Under the pieces are notes generated by a model. It saw only the letters and a program-made list of their open reading frames with translations, had not been told where the DNA came from and made no database searches. DNA of 15,178 nucleotides. Source: Spirochaetales bacterium (GTDB lineage: Bacteria > Spirochaetota > Spirochaetia > SZUA-6 > DRHE01). The DNA is taken from contig DRHE01000343.1 of the NCBI GenBank assembly GCA_011049745.1, positions 1 through 15,178 on the forward strand, read 5' to 3'. A program made the position numbers and the translations under genes. How positions within the stretch are numbered: the stretch's first letter is position 1; every line of letters starts with the position of its first letter. Below, in pieces: positions 1 to 5,727 of this stretch.

Positions 1-406
1 CTACATGGGGTTGGGCCTAGTCCTAGATGTACTTCGAAACCGTGTCCCCGATATTTTTGGCACCGAGTCCCCTGAAACTGCCGGTAACGGCAACCCAAAG
101 ATATCCAGTCCGGTTCTGGGAGGATTGCTCATTTCTATGAGCAATCCCTATTGGTGGATTTGGTGGGCGACAGTGGGTTTCGCTTTTATGATCCAGTACC
201 GGCTCTCATTTTTGAATTGGCCCGCCCTGCTCGCCTTTGTCATCGGACACGAGCTCGGGGATTTGAGCTGGTATTTAACTGTTTCGACGCTGGTATCTCT
301 TGGCAGACAGAGGATCAATCTCAAGCTCTACCGGCTGCTTCTCATCCTGTGTGGTGTCTTCCTGGCCGCCTTCGGCTTCTATCTGGGGCTCAAAGCTTAT
401 CTTTAA
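1..406 (+). CDS. LysE/RhtB-type amino-acid exporter, C-terminal part (cut by window edge)
   Basis: Inner-membrane exporter of the LysE family, which moves amino acids or related small molecules out of the cell. The reading frame is open to the left edge, so the visible ~134 residues are only the C-terminal two thirds of a protein normally near 200-210 residues; the ATG at 5 is internal, not a start. Seen in the sequence: the family signature around positions 121-175 (GGLLISMSNPYWWIWWATVG), a hydrophobic segment following it, and a last membrane helix at about 335-400. The short segment before the signature carries the variable cytoplasmic loop usual in this family. It ends in TAA at 404-406 and the next thing downstream is a broken kinase on the opposite strand. 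Substrate cannot be told. Family assignment is firm, exact role is not. Confidence 0.8.
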   Translation, partial: YMGLGLVLDVLRNRVPDIFGTESPETAGNGNPKISSPVLGGLLISMSNPYWWIWWATVGFAFMIQYRLSFLNWPALLAFVIGHELGDLSWYLTVSTLVSLGRQRINLKLYRLLLILCGVFLAAFGFYLGLKAYL

Positions 407-514
407 CCCCGGGCAACAATGCTCCTTATCCGCGCTTAAAATTCGAAGTTTGCCGGGTCCGGACCGAACTGATAAAACAGGGTCTTAAGGAAAGCAACAA
501 AACATACTTTATAG

Positions 515-1497
515 TAAAATCAATATCTTCGCTGACTAATCGTTTGAGCATCTTTCCGAGCCCGGTGATAAGGCGATTAAGATCGATTACCTGGGGCTGA
601 AGAACCTGCTTGCGGCTGAAGGCCAGAAGCTGTTGGGTAAGTGCAGCTGCTCTATCTGCCGAGTTCTTTATTTCCTGAACACCTTCTTTTGTTGTATCAT
701 TGAGATTCTCTTCCATGAAAATAAGCTCTGAATAGCCAAGTATCGTCGTTAGCAGGTTGTTGAAATCATGGGCTATTCCTCCTGCCAAGCTACCGACAGA
801 TTCCAGTTTCTGTGATTGCCGTAGCTGCTCCTCACTCTTCCGTAAAGCCTCTTCGGATCTCTTACGTTCGGTGATGTCAAAGACATAATGAACGTATAAA
901 CTTTCCGAGAGAGGTACCCATATTTCTTCGTACCATGTTCCCCGGTATTCTACTTCTAGCTTTTGCGACTGGTCGGTCTTCCACAGTTTGGGCGCCAGGC
1001 AGAAGGGGCAGTTGTCGTCTCGCTCAGCACATGTCTTGAAGCATGTCTGGCCTGGAACCGCACCTATCTCCCGGGCCAACCTTATTGGAAGCGACGATCT
1101 CACGAGTACCCTTCTTGAGGATCAAGGCGATGCAGCCAGGAATATTGTCAAGCAAGGCCATTCGCATGCGGGATTCTTTCTCCAAGTTTTCCTCTGCCCG
1201 TTTGCGCTCAGTGATGTCGTGGACGGAGCCGACTAAATGGGTGCAAATTCCAATATCATCGAAAAAAGGCGAAATGCTTACTTCTCCAACCTTTACCCAG
1301 GCAGGATATTCGGAAGTTTCTTGCCAGCGAACAATCCTTTTCTCCTTAATGGCTTTTTTGTAATTGTCCCTGATTATCGAGACAGATGGTTCCGGTATCA
1401 CCTCCTAAATGCGCTTGCCAACAATCTGTTCTTTAGCCAGCCCGGTAGAGTCCAGGAATAGCTGATTGATGGACAGGAAGCGATAGCAATCATCAGG
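515..1497 (-). pseudogene. Decayed multi-PAS sensor histidine kinase fragment
   Basis: Remnant of a two-component sensor kinase. Read on the minus strand it holds the end of one PAS domain (about 1495-1205, ending in HDITERKRAEE), a second PAS domain (about 1180-870, ending in FDITERKRSEE) and a HisKA dimerisation domain with the phospho-acceptor box LAGGIAHDFNNLLTTILGYS (about 800-740). Three lesions are visible. An in-frame TAG at 1404-1406 lies between GKRI and EVIPEP. A one-base shift near 1080-1085 means that joining NKV to AREIGAVPGQT needs one base skipped. Homology stops abruptly after DIDFTIK near 515, so the HATPase catalytic domain is missing. No start is present either: recognisable kinase sequence ends at about 1495, where an aminotransferase fragment on the other strand begins. 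It cannot make a working kinase. Confidence 0.85.
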
Positions 1498-1499
1498 TT

Positions 1500-1934
1500 T
1501 ATGTTTTGGCCGAAGAGGGTATAATCAATCAGATGCTCAAGGTCCAGGATTCCTTTGTCATCTGTGCCCCCCATATTTCCCAGCTTGCCGCCATAACAGC
1601 GCTTGATGGCCCTTACGAGCCGACCCGGCAGATGGTCGAAGAGATGAAGTATCGAAGAGATCTCATCTGTGACTGTCTTGACAGAACCCCCGATCTTTTT
1701 TCCTACCATAAGCCGGGCGGAGCCTACTATATCTTCCCCAGGGTTCTGCCCGATCAATTTCAGAACTCGGTGGATTTCTGTATCAAGCTGCTCAAGGAAA
1801 CCGGCGTTGTCATAGTACCGGGAAGCGGCTTCGGTCCTCTGGGCGAAGGGCATATTCGGATGAGCTACTGCATCGAGCGTGATGAGATAACCGATGCTTT
1901 CGATCGCATCGAGAGGTGGTGGCGAGCGGGCTAG
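1500..1934 (+). pseudogene. Class I/II PLP aminotransferase, C-terminal fragment
   Basis: The last ~144 residues of a PLP-dependent aminotransferase of fold type I, a family whose members are normally about 390 residues. Recognisable stretches are GIINQMLKVQDSFVICAPHI (from about 1520), the Tyr/Phe-rich segment PGGAYYIFPRV (about 1710-1745), VIVPGSGFGPLGEGHIRMSY (about 1810-1870) with the substrate-carboxylate arginine in HIRMSY, and a C-terminal amphipathic helix. The catalytic lysine and the whole PLP-binding large domain are absent. The in-frame sequence becomes aminotransferase-like only from YVLAEEG at about 1500, directly after the kinase remnant ends on the other strand. No ribosome binding site precedes it. 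It faces the ACT/PaaK operon tail to tail. Such aminotransferases often sit beside aryl-CoA ligase and ACT genes, so this is probably the remainder of a former neighbour in the same pathway (inference). Confidence 0.8.
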
Positions 1935-1967
1935 CCCCAATTTTTAAAAAAATTCAAGGTTAGCCCG
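1927..1967. terminator. Large inverted repeat between convergent genes (possible bidirectional terminator)
   Basis: CGGGCTAGCC at 1927-1936 pairs with GGTTAGCCCG at 1958-1967 over ten positions with one G-T wobble. The 21-base interior is itself an A/T palindrome (AATTTTT against AAAAATT), so one long hairpin forms on either strand. It overlaps the stop codon of the aminotransferase fragment and the stop codon of the ACT gene. There is no classic T-run after the stem; the T-run is in the upper stem. Termination in both directions is inferred from position and shape. Confidence 0.5.
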
Positions 1968-2382
1968 GTTCCTGGTCCGAAAGAACTGTGTAGCCTTCCC
2001 CGCGGAGGATCTTTTCTGTTCTGGGAAACTGTCCCACTTCGAGGATAATTGCCGCCTTCTTCCCCTCCTCAAGGGCAATACCATAACAGTCCTCAATATT
2101 GATCCTGTTCATGGAAAGTAGTACTAAAAGATCGTGGAGTCCACCGGGCTTATCCTTGATCTCAACCATGACCATTTTGCGCTTGGAGACGGTAAAGTGA
2201 TTCTCTCTCAATACTCCGTAGGCTCTATCCGGTTCGCTGACGATTATCTTGATCACGCCAAACTCCCCTTCACTGGCCACCGAGATTCCCCGGATATTAA
2301 TCCCTGACTCTGCCAGGATCCTGGTAATGGCTTCGAGTTTTCCGGGACGATTTTCCATGAAAACAGAGAGTTCGATTACCAT
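1960..2382 (-). CDS. Tandem ACT-domain regulatory protein
   Basis: A 140-residue protein made of two ACT domains, the small ligand-binding fold that senses amino acids. The first spans about residues 1-70 (FMENRPGKLEAITRILAESG, then INIRGISVASEGEFGVIKII) and the second about 71-135 (EIKDKPGGLHDLLVLLSMNR, then INIEDCYGI). Each has the typical Gly in the PGK/PGG loop between strand and helix. No enzyme domain is attached. The ATG at 2380-2382 follows an AAGGGGA ribosome binding site, and the gene starts 15 bases after the PaaK stop, so the two are co-transcribed. Stand-alone double-ACT proteins next to phenylacetate-CoA-ligase genes are a recurring arrangement in anaerobes that handle aromatic amino acids; ACT is presumed to sense an aromatic amino acid or acid and modulate the ligase or its pathway (inference). 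Confidence 0.85.
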   Translation of the reverse strand: MVIELSVFMENRPGKLEAITRILAESGINIRGISVASEGEFGVIKIIVSEPDRAYGVLRENHFTVSKRKMVMVEIKDKPGGLHDLLVLLSMNRINIEDCYGIALEEGKKAAIILEVGQFPRTEKILRGEGYTVLSDQEPG

Positions 2383-2397
2383 TTTTTCCCCTTAAAC

Positions 2398-3672
2398 CTA
2401 TCTGAAATCGTAAACCCTTTTAGCCTTGCCATCAGACACGGGCAAACTGGCCGATTCCACCAACTTTACCTCCGGTGTCAGGTCCAGCTCCTCTCTGAGC
2501 TCGACGATTATCTTCCGTTGAAGCTTCTCCAGCTCCGATAGTGTTCCCTGGAACACTTGCTCGTTGACCTCCACTTTTAGCAGCAGTTTGTCCATGTAGT
2601 CCTTTTTCCTGATTTCTATCAGGTAGTTGTTGCCGATCTCCGGAATGGCCATTACCGTCCGCTCGATCTGTATTGGGAAGATATTTACCCCGTTGATGAT
2701 CAGCATATCGTCATTCCTGCCCTTGATGCGAGAAATTCTTCTGTGTGTCCTGCCGCAGGGGCAGTTTCCGGGAATCAGGCTGGTCAGGTCCCGGGTCCGG
2801 TAGCGGATAATGGGCATCGCCTCCCTGCTGAGTGTGGTGAGCACCAGCTCTCCCTCTTCCCCCTCAGGCAGGACTTGCATAGAATCCGGATCGATTATCT
2901 CGGGATAGAAGTGGTCCTCCCAGACGTGAAGCCCTGCCTGTTGGGTGCACTCAAAGGCAACCCCTGGACCGCACATCTCTGAAAGTCCGTAAGAATTGTA
3001 GGCCTTGATGCCGTAGAGCTCTTCGATTTTCTTCCTGATTTCGTTGCTGTGGGGTTCGGCACCGATCAGGGCGATTTTCAGGTTTAAATCCTTTTTCGGA
3101 TCGATATTCAACTCGTCAAAAAAAGTGTAGAGTCGCAGCGCATAGCTGGGCAGAATGTGGACCACCGAGGTCCTCAGGTGCTTTAAAAACCAAATTTGCC
3201 GCTTGCTGTTTCCGGGACCTATGGGAATGGTCATGACCCCCAGGAGCTCCGCACCGTAGTGGAAGCCGATCCCTCCGGTAAAAAGACCGTAGCCCATGAT
3301 ATTCTGGAATACATCGTTTTTCCGCACTCCGACGGCGTACATACTCCGGGCAATGAGGTTCTGCCACCGGTCGATATCCTCCCGGGTGTGAAAGACCACG
3401 GTCGGCTTCCCCGTTGTGCCGGAAGAGGAGTGCAGGCGGATTACCCGTTCCCGATCCACGGCCAGAAACCCGTAGGGGAACTGGTTGCGAAGGTCCTCTT
3501 TGGTGGTTAAGGGTAGATCCTGAATTGCTTCCAGCGAATCGATACGGTTGATTTTCAAACCGGAATAGAAGCTGGAATTCCTGGCCTGTCTGATTGTCCA
3601 GTTGATCTGCTCCAACTGGCGGCGCTCCAATTCTTTTCTGTCCAATGTTTCCAGGTCTTTTTCCCAGTACAC
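2398..3672 (-). CDS. paaK: Phenylacetate--CoA ligase (PaaK family)
   Basis: Adenylate-forming ligase that activates an aryl acid such as phenylacetate or indoleacetate with ATP and coenzyme A in the cytoplasm. At 424 residues it has full family length. Visible motifs are the phosphate-binding loop SSSGTTGKP (residues 82-90), the acyl-adenylate motif YNSYGLSEMCGPG (225-237), the ribose-binding YRTRDL (291-296), a CxC pair in GNCPCGRTH (302-310) and the hinge region GRNDDMLIINGVNIFP (318-333) ahead of the small C-terminal domain. The start is GTG at 3670-3672, five bases after a strong GAGGAG site. A promoter lies about 33-60 bases upstream and the ACT gene follows. No indolepyruvate:ferredoxin oxidoreductase genes are in the window, though they often accompany this pair. 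The exact aryl acid is not readable. Confidence 0.92.
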   Translation of the reverse strand: MYWEKDLETLDRKELERRQLEQINWTIRQARNSSFYSGLKINRIDSLEAIQDLPLTTKEDLRNQFPYGFLAVDRERVIRLHSSSGTTGKPTVVFHTREDIDRWQNLIARSMYAVGVRKNDVFQNIMGYGLFTGGIGFHYGAELLGVMTIPIGPGNSKRQIWFLKHLRTSVVHILPSYALRLYTFFDELNIDPKKDLNLKIALIGAEPHSNEIRKKIEELYGIKAYNSYGLSEMCGPGVAFECTQQAGLHVWEDHFYPEIIDPDSMQVLPEGEEGELVLTTLSREAMPIIRYRTRDLTSLIPGNCPCGRTHRRISRIKGRNDDMLIINGVNIFPIQIERTVMAIPEIGNNYLIEIRKKDYMDKLLLKVEVNEQVFQGTLSELEKLQRKIIVELREELDLTPEVKLVESASLPVSDGKAKRVYDFR

Positions 3673-3704
3673 CTTTTCTCCTCATTGTGAATTATGATAA
3701 AAAA

Positions 3705-3733
3705 ATTATAATCATTGAATAGATAAAAGTCGA
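3705..3733 (-). promoter_or_regulatory. Sigma70-type promoter for paaK-ACT operon
   Basis: On the minus strand a perfect TATAAT (-10, plus-strand 3705-3710) lies 17 bases after TCGACT (-35, 3728-3733; four of six consensus matches). It is 33 bases upstream of the paaK GTG and the only good promoter match in the short AT-rich gap. Confidence 0.55.
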
Positions 3734-3809
3734 GAAAATTTTGTTAAACCGACAGACGCCAACCTCCTGGATATGTACGTAATCACCGCCTTTGAGTTTA
3801 CGCACTCAC

Positions 3810-3838
3810 TTGACACTCTTCGCTCATTTTAGTATTTT
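3810..3838 (+). promoter_or_regulatory. Sigma70-type promoter for the csoR-like gene
   Basis: TTGACA (3810-3815) is followed after exactly 17 bases by TATTTT (3833-3838). This predicts transcription start near 3845, about 55 bases before the gene's ATG. The -35 box is a perfect match and the -10 matches four of six positions. Confidence 0.6.
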
Positions 3839-3844
3839 AGCTAA

Positions 3845-3865
3845 CATACCCCACCAGGGTGTACC
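3845..3865 (+). promoter_or_regulatory. Probable CsoR-type operator
   Basis: An imperfect inverted repeat, TACCC-CACCA-GGGTG with flanking TA-rich bases, lies over the predicted transcription start. C-run/G-run half-sites of the TACCC...GGGTA kind are the known operator style of CsoR/RcnR repressors. Its place directly downstream of the -10 box suits self-repression relieved by metal. Function is inferred from form and location. Confidence 0.5.
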
Positions 3866-3899
3866 ACTATCGAATGAACAATCTATTGAGGAGAAAAAA

Positions 3900-4214
3900 A
3901 TGCTGGAAGTAGAAGAAAAAGAAGCGGCAGTTTATGAACACGGTCCCCATCCGGTTAACGAGAAGGCCCTGCGGCGACTAAAGAATATCGAAGGCCAGGT
4001 GCGCGGTCTCCAACGAATGGTGACGGAGGAAAAGTACTGTGTTGACATCTTGACCCAGATATCGGCGGTACGTGCTGCGCTGAACAGCGTTGGTATGGTC
4101 ATCTTAAAGCGACATATCGAAACCTGTGTCTCGGAAGCTATTGAAGCTGGGGGAGCTGAAAGATTACAAATCATCGATGAGCTGATGGGTGTTCTTTCCA
4201 AAGAGGAGCTTTAA
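3900..4214 (+). CDS. csoR: CsoR-family metal-sensing transcriptional repressor
   Basis: All-helical DNA-binding repressor of the CsoR/RcnR family (DUF156), which releases its operator on binding metal. The start is the ATG at 3900-3902, placed seven bases after GAGGAG; an upstream in-frame start at 3792 would include the promoter and is rejected. The 104-residue product carries KNIEGQVRGLQRMV (28-41), the basic DNA-contact helix, and the metal triad Cys47, His72, Cys76. The spacing Cys-25-His-4-Cys is exactly that of the Cu(I) sensor CsoR, which argues for copper over nickel (RcnR) or formaldehyde (FrmR). An N-terminal tail with HGPHP adds two further histidines. No copper exporter or chaperone gene is adjacent, so its target besides itself is unknown. 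Other thiol- or persulfide-sensing relatives (CstR) lack the central His, so they are less likely. Confidence 0.88.
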   Translation: MLEVEEKEAAVYEHGPHPVNEKALRRLKNIEGQVRGLQRMVTEEKYCVDILTQISAVRAALNSVGMVILKRHIETCVSEAIEAGGAERLQIIDELMGVLSKEEL

Positions 4215-4320
4215 CTGGAGACCTCAGCTCCATGCGGAGGTACATCACCTAAAGAGAATAGAATTAATAATATAAATACTTGTAGGACTGCAGACACTAT
4301 CTAAAAAAGTAGGATCAATT

Positions 4321-4941
4321 CTACTCCTGGTAGAGTTTTTCTCCGGCTCGGATTGTAACAGCGAGGCGATTTTCCGGCAGAGGTAGAGGACAGGCATAGG
4401 AATAGTCGTATACACAATAAGGATTGTATGCAAGATTGAAGTCTATAGTTACTTCATCCTCTTTGAGCTGGTAGAGGTTAATGTACCTTCCGCCTCCATA
4501 GGTTTCTTTTCCATTGGTGTCATCCATAAAGGCAAGGAAAAGTCTATTGGCGACACGGCTTTTTTCTGGTTTCAACAGCAATAGCCTGTGGGTATTGTTC
4601 TCAAGGGTGAACTCGGCGTAGGCGTAACGGATGTAGGCTTCAATGCTTCCATCGGTCAAAGGAACAAGCTCTATGTCCTGCTGACCAATCGGGATTAATT
4701 GGGCAATGACGCGGTACTTTCGGTCGGGAAGAAAGTACTTTAAGCCGTTGAAGCGTTCCTCCGCCTCTCCCTTGAAAGGTGAATCAACTGAATATTTCAT
4801 GAATTGGTCTATCTCCTGTCGTTTTCGATTGATTCTGGCCTTGTACTCTTCAATACCCTCTCCCTGCAAAGCCAGATACGTCGTTACGGCTGCGACACCG
4901 AGGATAATGATTAAAATGATCAGTTTCTCTGAAGTTCTCAT
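4321..4941 (-). CDS. DUF1684 family protein with N-terminal membrane anchor
   Basis: Protein of about 206 residues of the DUF1684 family; no reaction is established for this family to my knowledge. One hydrophobic helix lies at the N-terminus (LIILIIILGVAAVTTYLAL), giving a single membrane anchor or uncleaved signal, so the rest probably faces outside the cytoplasm. The conserved family block is complete: FMDDTNGKETYGGGRY, then DFNLAYNPYC, then CPLPLPENRLAVTIRAGEK near the C-terminus, with two cysteines seven residues apart or so that could pair. An alternative GTG start at 4959 adds six residues, but it would sit only a few bases after the predicted transcription start; neither start has a strong ribosome binding site. 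The gene stands alone, convergent with csoR. Family call is firm, function unknown. Confidence 0.85.
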   Translation of the reverse strand: MRTSEKLIILIIILGVAAVTTYLALQGEGIEEYKARINRKRQEIDQFMKYSVDSPFKGEAEERFNGLKYFLPDRKYRVIAQLIPIGQQDIELVPLTDGSIEAYIRYAYAEFTLENNTHRLLLLKPEKSRVANRLFLAFMDDTNGKETYGGGRYINLYQLKEDEVTIDFNLAYNPYCVYDYSYACPLPLPENRLAVTIRAGEKLYQE

Positions 4942-4970
4942 GTATATTTCAATACTCACTTGTACTGATA

Positions 4971-4999
4971 ATAGTACTCATGTTTTTTATTTAATTCAA
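4971..4999 (-). promoter_or_regulatory. Candidate promoter for the DUF1684 gene, overlapping an inverted repeat
   Basis: On the minus strand TTGAAT (-35, plus-strand 4994-4999) precedes TACTAT (-10, 4971-4976) by 17 bases. The -10 box lies inside a perfect inverted repeat GTACT-6-AGTAC at 4962-4977, a plausible repressor site. Matches are moderate. Confidence 0.4.
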
Positions 5000-5183
5000 C
5001 TCTATTGCTAATAGCTCTTAGCCGCTGGAGATACTCCATAAAGCGCGAGATGGTTTAGATAAATAATCTTAAATTTTTAATAGTGCCTTTCACGAATCGG
5101 AGTGGGCTGTTTGTGGTGGTGTGGTATCTCATCAAAGAACCCTTGTAAGTCTATGGATGCACGCTTTACACATCCCCTAACTT

Positions 5184-5294
5184 CTACGAGGAACTTCTCG
5201 GCTTCCAATCAACCAGCCAGTCGAGCGAAATCTCCAGGGCTTCTGCGATGTTTAGAACCTTCTCAATCGACGGATTAGGAGGTTTCCATGTCAT
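5184..5294 (-). pseudogene. XRE-family helix-turn-helix regulator, fragment
   Basis: A minus-strand frame of 36 codons reads WKPPNPSIEKVLNIAEALE and then ISLDWLVDW before a TAG stop at 5184-5186. This is the typical second half of an XRE/Cro-type DNA-binding domain (helices 4-5, with the usual PSIxxLxxIAxAL and SLDWLL pattern). The first half, holding the recognition helix, is missing: an in-frame TGA lies just before the ATG at 5292-5294. There is no ribosome binding site of note. It is most likely the end of a lost phage- or toxin-antitoxin-type regulator. Confidence 0.6.
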
Positions 5295-5362
5295 GAATCA
5301 GGAAGACGCCGAGCGTAAGGAAAGTCAAACGAAAAACAGGCGTAAGCGATCAGCATTTGAGC

Positions 5363-5437
5363 CGGGTCAGTTCGTGACACAGAGACTCCTGCGTTCCCCG
5401 ACGCCAGAGGCCGTGGGTTCGAATCCCGCATTACCCG
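5363..5437 (+). other. Degenerate tRNA-like sequence (pseudo-tRNA)
   Basis: A canonical T arm is present: stem GTGGG (5413-5417), loop TTCGAAT (5418-5424), stem CCCGC (5425-5429). CGGGTCA (5363-5369) and TTACCCG (5431-5437) pair at six of seven positions and bound a 75-base unit, the size of a tRNA. The rest does not fit. One extra A (5430) separates T arm and acceptor, the D arm lacks the GG loop, and the anticodon-like hairpin CTGCGT/ACGCCAG has a bulge and a six-base loop, so no anticodon can be assigned. No CCA is encoded. It is best read as a decayed tRNA or an integration-site relic; a real tRNA of odd shape is less likely. Confidence 0.45.
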
Positions 5438-5466
5438 ATAAAAAGCAGATAAAAACCGATTGCCTG

Positions 5467-5490
5467 AACTCTCATCAAAGAGTTTTTTTT
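5467..5490 (+). terminator. Intrinsic terminator
   Basis: AACTCT (5467-5472), six-base loop CATCAA, AGAGTT (5479-5484), then an unbroken run of eight T in total. This is a rho-independent terminator pointing rightwards, about 30 bases after the tRNA-like element and before the promoter of the next operon. It implies that something upstream on the plus strand is, or was, transcribed. Confidence 0.7.
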
Positions 5491-5508
5491 GTTTGCACAT
5501 AAATCATT

Positions 5509-5536
5509 TTTACAGTAGAATGATTAACAATACAAA
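5509..5536 (+). promoter_or_regulatory. Candidate promoter of the DUF5679/ATPase pair
   Basis: TTTACA (5509-5514) and TACAAA (5531-5536) are 16 bases apart, ahead of an AAAGGAGG ribosome binding site at 5541-5548. Moderate consensus match; supported by position between a terminator and a gene start. Confidence 0.4.
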
Positions 5537-5558
5537 AATAAAAGGAGGCAGATGCCAA

Positions 5559-5714
5559 ATGGGTGATTATGAAGCATATTGTGTCAAATGCAAGGCCAAG
5601 AAAGAAATGAAAGAGGGCAAAATCGTAACCAATGAAAAAGGCCGCCGCATGGCCAAGGGAGTCTGTCCGGAATGTGGAACAAAGATGACAAAATTCCTTA
5701 AATCTATTAAGTGA
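5559..5714 (+). CDS. DUF5679 small zinc-ribbon-like protein
   Basis: A 51-residue protein with two CxxC pairs, YCVKC (residues 7-11) and CPEC (36-39), separated by 24 residues rich in Lys and Arg; four cysteines in this layout should bind one zinc ion. The pattern AYCVKCKAKKEM ... GVCPECGTKM is that of DUF5679, whose function is not known. The ATG at 5559-5561 is preceded by AAAGGAGG with a ten-base gap. The gene ends at TGA 5712-5714, and the open frame of the following MinD-like ATPase overlaps its end, so the two are probably translated from one message. A nucleic-acid- or protein-binding helper role is possible but unproven. Confidence 0.85.
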   Translation: MGDYEAYCVKCKAKKEMKEGKIVTNEKGRRMAKGVCPECGTKMTKFLKSIK

Positions 5715-5727
5715 GGAAAACCCCAAA

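Noticed and set aside
1398..1940. 180-codon open frame on the minus strand opposite the aminotransferase fragment
   Set aside because: It mirrors the aminotransferase codons in another frame and shows no family features; only the aminotransferase frame makes protein sense there.
3116..3685. 189-codon minus-strand frame overlapping paaK
   Set aside because: It overlaps the 5' third of a full-length PaaK gene in another frame and reads as low-complexity basic sequence with no recognisable domain.
3792..3899. Longer N-terminus for the CsoR-like protein
   Set aside because: This stretch contains the promoter and operator, and GAGGAG lies right before the ATG at 3900; the extra residues do not resemble the family.
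4222..4242. ACCTC/GAGGT inverted repeat after the csoR-like gene as a terminator
   Set aside because: Only five pairs, an eleven-base loop and no T-run; the interval 4215-4320 otherwise shows nothing I can support.
5248..5502. 84-codon plus-strand frame (and its minus-strand counterpart) over the tRNA-like region
   Set aside because: The peptide simply translates the T arm and terminator; no ribosome binding site or family resemblance.
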